NCBI GenBank assembly: GCA_963662525.1
Contig: OY759717.1
Coordinates: 1,550,001-1,614,000, forward strand
Direction of reading: 5' to 3'
From: CAZSDU01 sp963662525
GTDB lineage: Bacteria > Bacteroidota > Bacteroidia > Bacteroidales > FEN-979
DNA length: 64,000 nt
A model generated the notes under the pieces. The model was not told where the DNA came from. It did not search any database and saw only the letters and a program-made list of their open reading frames with translations. This document shows, one piece after another, positions 60,474 through 64,000 of this stretch. The position numbers and the translations under genes are program-made. Each line of letters begins with the position of its first letter. Position 1 is the stretch's first letter.

Positions 60474-62873
60474 CTAGAATTCAATCTTGTAACTGATGAA
60501 CGGCAGTATGCCCATGCCATGAACCGGTTCAATAGACTGGTTGTAATCATTGTAAACATACCCTGTGGCCGGTTGCTGGTTCAGGATGTTCTTGATCTGT
60601 ATGGCCCAGATGCCTGAATATTTCTTGTGATTGGTACGGTAGGTCAGGGTAAGATCCAGGTAGTAAAACTCGGGAAGCCTTTCCTGGTATGCCCGGGATT
60701 CATCAAGGACTTCATCGTGCTGAATTTTCGATTGTTCCAGGTCGATGGGAACGTAATATTCACCTCCGGTCAGGGTGGCTTTCAGGTTAACCCCAAGAAT
60801 ATTTTTCTTCCGGATGGTCCACTCTTTTCCACCCAGAATATTGATCACATAATTGGCATTGAAACGCGCATTCCGTTCTGTTCCATCTCCCCCTTTATAT
60901 TTCGAGTCAAAAAGAGAAACAGTCACCAGATAATAATACTGACGGGTAAGAAATTTCTCCAGGGTTATATCGACTCCTGCATTCCTTCCTGTGCCTTCAT
61001 TGACAAGGGTGTCATTATAGAATCCACCGCTGCTGTTGATCAGGGAATAATAATTACCGGGTATCACGGGAATATCATACAGATATTGATAATAGGTTTC
61101 CACTTTCAGCCTCAGCGCCGGGCGGATCATATAATCGTAACCCATTACAAAATGATGTGAACGGCTGAAATTGAGGTTTCTGTTTGGCTGTAAACTGAGT
61201 TCAGGGTTGATTTGTACTCCGGTGAGGTAAACTCCCACATCCTCGGTTTGTGAATGTTTTCCGTAACCCAGGCTGAGGGCGTGTTTGCTGCCGACCTGCC
61301 AGCGCATGGCAATCCTGGGTTCAAGAGCATAATGACGATTCAGAAGGAAATACTGAAAATGAAGTCCAACATTCAGGGTGAAGGTATTCGTAATATCGAT
61401 CTTCGACTCGCTGAAACCCTGGATCAGGTCGGTGTTACCTTTCCCGTGATAAATATCTGAAAAGATTCCCGTACCATGGTTCCTTGCCTGAATATCGCTG
61501 TTGAAAAACAGCCGGTTATAAGTGAATCCGCTGCGGTTGGTATGCCGGGGCCCGAATTTATGGTTAAGCAGTATCCCTGCTGCAAAACGGAAATTTTCCT
61601 GCATGATGCTGTCCTGCGGCTGTATTGCATAAGTTGTTGACAGGTATCCGTTATCGAAATCTATGCTATTGTATGTTCCTGAAAGGTACGAACGCAGATA
61701 GGTTCTCCGGGATAAGGGGATCTGGTGAATCAGTGCCAGTGCCCCCATATTGTTGTTCAGCAGGGATTGGGTCCGGTCCTCCAGGGTTTTCCAGCTTGTT
61801 GAATCCTGGTCGGGAATGTACTTTGAACGGGATATCCCTCCTAACCCGAGCAGTGAAAAAGTACCTGCCTTTTTGGTCGGAAGATTAATTTTAAACGAAA
61901 GATCCTGATAAGTCGGGATTTTATTTTTCATATCCGGGTCGATATACTGCAGAAAAGCCAGAATGGAATAACGGTAGTTAAAGAGGTATGAGGCCTGGCT
62001 TTTCCTGCTGAAAGGACCTTCGGCTGAGATATCCAGCCCCTGGATCCCTATCTGGAAAGCAAATTCATGACGGTTGCTGTTCCCGTTGCGGAAACGCATA
62101 TCGAAAACGCCAGACAAGGCATTGCCATATTCGGCCGGGAAAGCGGCCGTATAAAAATCACTGTTCCCGAGTACCTGGCTGCTGAACATGGTCAGCCCCC
62201 CGCCGGAAGTGCCCACATAGGCGTAATGATTGGGGTTGGGAATGTCGACCCCATCGACCCGCCAGAGCAGTCCTTTGGGTGAATTCCCCCGGATCACGAT
62301 CTCGTTGGAATTCACATCTGCACTGGAGGCCACCCCGGCGAAATTCGAGACTGCCCGCATAGGATCATCGGCAGAGCCGGCATAACGGCGGCTTTCTTCC
62401 ACCGAAAAAGATCGGGCACTGATCAAGGCCATGCTGTTGACTGCCCGGTCCTTTTCAATGTTTGCCTTAATTTCCACCTCCTTTGCCTGGATGACTTCCT
62501 CCTCAAGTTCAAACGAAAGGAAAGTTTCTTTTCCGCTGCTGACCAGAATTTCCAGCCTTACCACCGGCTTATAACCGATATAACTTGCCTGTAAGGATTG
62601 ACGTCCCACCGGAACTTTCTCCAGTACAAAATTTCCATTGATATCGGTAGTAGTACCGATCAGGGGATCTGTATTCAACAATATGACATTGGCTCCCGGA
62701 AGTCCTGTTTTCGAATCAGTATCGAATACCCTTCCCCTGACTTTCTGGGTTGGGGTTTGGGCAGAAAGAGCCATGGAGGTCAGCAACAGGATGAATAGAA
62801 TGAGAAGTGCGCTGGTGAGTTGGTGAGTTGGTGAGTTGGTGGGTTGGTGAGATGGTGAGATGGATTGTTTCAT
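60474..62873 (-). CDS. TonB-dependent receptor with carboxypeptidase-regulatory N-domain; repeat array in its signal peptide
   Basis: 799 residues. Signal peptide with a hydrophobic core LTSALLILFILLLTSMALSAQ. Residues about 42-125 form a CarboxypepD_reg-like domain (VRGRVFDTDSKTGLPGANV). A plug follows at about 145-260 (NEIVIRGNSPKGLLWRVDGVDI) and then a 22-strand-type barrel to the final strand GILPFISYKIEF. An outer-membrane importer; substrate unknown. Residues about 6-20 (SPSHQPTNSPTHQLTS region) come from octamer units placed right after the start codon, before the hydrophobic core. No alternative start exists past the array. A terminator follows at 60437. Confidence 0.92.
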   Translation of the reverse strand: MKQSISPSHQPTNSPTHQLTSALLILFILLLTSMALSAQTPTQKVRGRVFDTDSKTGLPGANVILLNTDPLIGTTTDINGNFVLEKVPVGRQSLQASYIGYKPVVRLEILVSSGKETFLSFELEEEVIQAKEVEIKANIEKDRAVNSMALISARSFSVEESRRYAGSADDPMRAVSNFAGVASSADVNSNEIVIRGNSPKGLLWRVDGVDIPNPNHYAYVGTSGGGLTMFSSQVLGNSDFYTAAFPAEYGNALSGVFDMRFRNGNSNRHEFAFQIGIQGLDISAEGPFSRKSQASYLFNYRYSILAFLQYIDPDMKNKIPTYQDLSFKINLPTKKAGTFSLLGLGGISRSKYIPDQDSTSWKTLEDRTQSLLNNNMGALALIHQIPLSRRTYLRSYLSGTYNSIDFDNGYLSTTYAIQPQDSIMQENFRFAAGILLNHKFGPRHTNRSGFTYNRLFFNSDIQARNHGTGIFSDIYHGKGNTDLIQGFSESKIDITNTFTLNVGLHFQYFLLNRHYALEPRIAMRWQVGSKHALSLGYGKHSQTEDVGVYLTGVQINPELSLQPNRNLNFSRSHHFVMGYDYMIRPALRLKVETYYQYLYDIPVIPGNYYSLINSSGGFYNDTLVNEGTGRNAGVDITLEKFLTRQYYYLVTVSLFDSKYKGGDGTERNARFNANYVINILGGKEWTIRKKNILGVNLKATLTGGEYYVPIDLEQSKIQHDEVLDESRAYQERLPEFYYLDLTLTYRTNHKKYSGIWAIQIKNILNQQPATGYVYNDYNQSIEPVHGMGILPFISYKIEF
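62812..62863. repeat. Octamer array (6.5 units, TTGGTGAG) at the TonB receptor start
   Basis: CTGGTGAG, TTGGTGAG twice, TTGGTGGG, TTGGTGAG and ATGGTGAG, then ATGG. It is translated as the n-region of the signal peptide. Same octamer family as in nuoL and the nuo spacers. A unit change would shift the frame. Confidence 0.9.
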
Positions 62874-62955
62874 CAGTTTTTTTGTCTTGGTTTATCTGAT
62901 GACAGGCAAAATGTAAATTACCCCTATCTCCTGCGAAAAAAATGACAGAAAATCG

Positions 62956-63010
62956 CACCACTGCACCACTGCACCACTGCACCACTGCACCATGGCACCA
63001 TGGCACCATT
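62956..63010. repeat. Octamer array (about 7 units, CACCACTG/CACCATGG) upstream of the TonB receptor
   Basis: Four CACCACTG units, two CACCATGG units and a CACCATT end. CACCACTG is the inverted, shifted form of the GGTGCAGT unit between nuoC and nuoD. It fills the region between the receptor and the partial surface-repeat gene. Confidence 0.9.
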
Positions 63011-63022
63011 CACCAACTTGAA

Positions 63023-64000
63023 TCAGAAACGGACGCCGAGGACTCCACCGAGCCACATCTGCATGGAAGCATTTTCGGTGGATCTGAAATAGAAATCATA
63101 GGTTGAAAGACCACGGGGGGTGGCACTGGGCTTGCCTTTGGAGAAAAGGAAGAAATTATAGGCCGGTCCCAGGAAAATGGCAAAATGCTTTGCAAAGCGG
63201 TATTCGATAGCCGGGGTGAATTTGCACAGCAATCCATGATAGATCGTATCGGTGGGGTGGTATACAAATCCTGCAGAAGCATCGATATTCATCGACCAAT
63301 TTTTCTTCAGCCTGAAAATTGTCCCGATACCGTAGGAAGCCTGTAACTTATAGTCGCTGCCCATACCCAGCTGAACAAAACTGTAAAAATGCCGGGTTCC
63401 CGATTTATAAGCCAGATTACCGTAAAAAATCTCATTACCTGAGACTTCAAAAAGATGGTACCCCTGCTGTACATAACTGAAAAGACCGATGGGAAAACCC
63501 CTTTCGAATGTGTTGGAAATATTGATTAAACCGATCTGGAATCCATTGACAATGGTGGCATAATTCAATAATCCGGCGATCTGTACGCCATCATTATGAT
63601 TTCTTGCAATGTTCAGGATGCCGGCGATCTGGCAACCATCCACATTATGTCCGTAATTCATTATACCGCTTAACTGCAGCTGTCTGACATCTTTTAATAC
63701 AACATTGAGCATGCCGGAGAACTGCCAGCCATTTTCGTTTTTTCCAACGATATTTCCCAGTCCGGCTATCTGCAGTCCGCTGATGTTACTGCGAACGATA
63801 TTTACCAGTCCGCCTGCTTCAAAACCTTTCAGTCCGCCGCTATAACCCACCAGCAGGTTCAGTGAAAACCGGTTGGTGATGGAACCGCTCACCTTCCCGT
63901 TGGTGCTGAGATACGGTATGACGGATAAGTGCAAGGTTTGTGAGGTGCGTACTTCGAGATTCCTGGCATTCACAACCGTCATGCGGGGAATCAGCCAGTT
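63023..64000 (-). CDS. Surface-repeat (LA_2272-like) outer-membrane protein, 5' end outside window
   Basis: The frame stays open to the right edge (residues before MTVVNARNL continue), so this is the C-terminal about 325 residues. The first half has seven or so short repeats of the form G-QIAGL-N, e.g. SGLQIAGLGNIVGKN, DGCQIAGILNIARNH and DGVQIAGLLNYATIV. They resemble LA_2272-family surface repeats. The rest looks like an outer-membrane beta barrel (KKNWSMNIDASAGFVYHP, AKHFAIFLGPAYNFFLF, final strand MWLGGVLGVRF). Function unknown. Confidence 0.7.
   Translation of the reverse strand, partial: NWLIPRMTVVNARNLEVRTSQTLHLSVIPYLSTNGKVSGSITNRFSLNLLVGYSGGLKGFEAGGLVNIVRSNISGLQIAGLGNIVGKNENGWQFSGMLNVVLKDVRQLQLSGIMNYGHNVDGCQIAGILNIARNHNDGVQIAGLLNYATIVNGFQIGLINISNTFERGFPIGLFSYVQQGYHLFEVSGNEIFYGNLAYKSGTRHFYSFVQLGMGSDYKLQASYGIGTIFRLKKNWSMNIDASAGFVYHPTDTIYHGLLCKFTPAIEYRFAKHFAIFLGPAYNFFLFSKGKPSATPRGLSTYDFYFRSTENASMQMWLGGVLGVRF

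Overview
The window is about 64 kb from a member of the Bacteroidota, most likely a Bacteroidales-like lineage. The evidence is several secreted proteins ending in type IX secretion (T9SS) sorting domains, a TonB-dependent receptor with a carboxypeptidase-regulatory N-domain, FISUMP-domain proteins, a short NuoG, and many promoters of the Bacteroides type (-7 TAnnTTTG, sometimes with a TTTG about 19 bp upstream). Shine-Dalgarno-like sequences are scarce. No phage, transposase, integrase or CRISPR array was seen. The one RNA gene found is tRNA-Leu(CAA).

Layout. 1-2.7 kb (minus): a NO-reductase-like heme-copper oxidase operon with an NsrR-like Rrf2 regulator, a subunit II that has lost its CuA ligands, and a subunit I whose helix-VI metal His is Asp; a perfect TGTGA-N6-TCACA palindrome lies in its promoter. 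3-10.9 kb: tRNA-Leu, prs-rplY-pth (plus), glyQS-ydcF (minus), a FISUMP protein, an unrecognised 579-residue protein and a ferritin-like protein. 10.9-23.9 kb (minus): a complete 14-gene nuoA-N operon for complex I. 23.9-29.3 kb: cstA, an aldo/keto reductase, a lipoprotein and a dicarboxylate/glutamate symporter. 29.3-51.6 kb: an envelope and secretome region with Asp-box T9SS cargo, a GPP34 protein, an M13 peptidase lipoprotein, a SUMF1-like protein, a three-repeat secreted protein, a LytS/LytTR two-component pair and two FISUMP paralogues with an internal sorting domain. 51.7-57 kb: an O-antigen-ligase-like protein and small secreted proteins. 57-64 kb: a frameshifted pseudogene, an OmpR/HK two-component pair with phased TTTACA repeats upstream, DUF1573 and YciI proteins, a TonB-dependent receptor and a partial surface-repeat protein.

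The most unusual whole-window signal is a family of short tandem arrays whose period is always 7 or 8 bp. At least seventeen arrays were found. They fill operon spacers (the nuoB/nuoC spacer is exactly three octamers), lie in 5' leaders, and have entered coding sequences in frame (nuoL, ydcF, the 579-residue gene, the start of the TonB receptor, the start of nuoE and the end of the symporter). The second main candidate for new biology is the divergent NO-reductase-like operon at the left edge.
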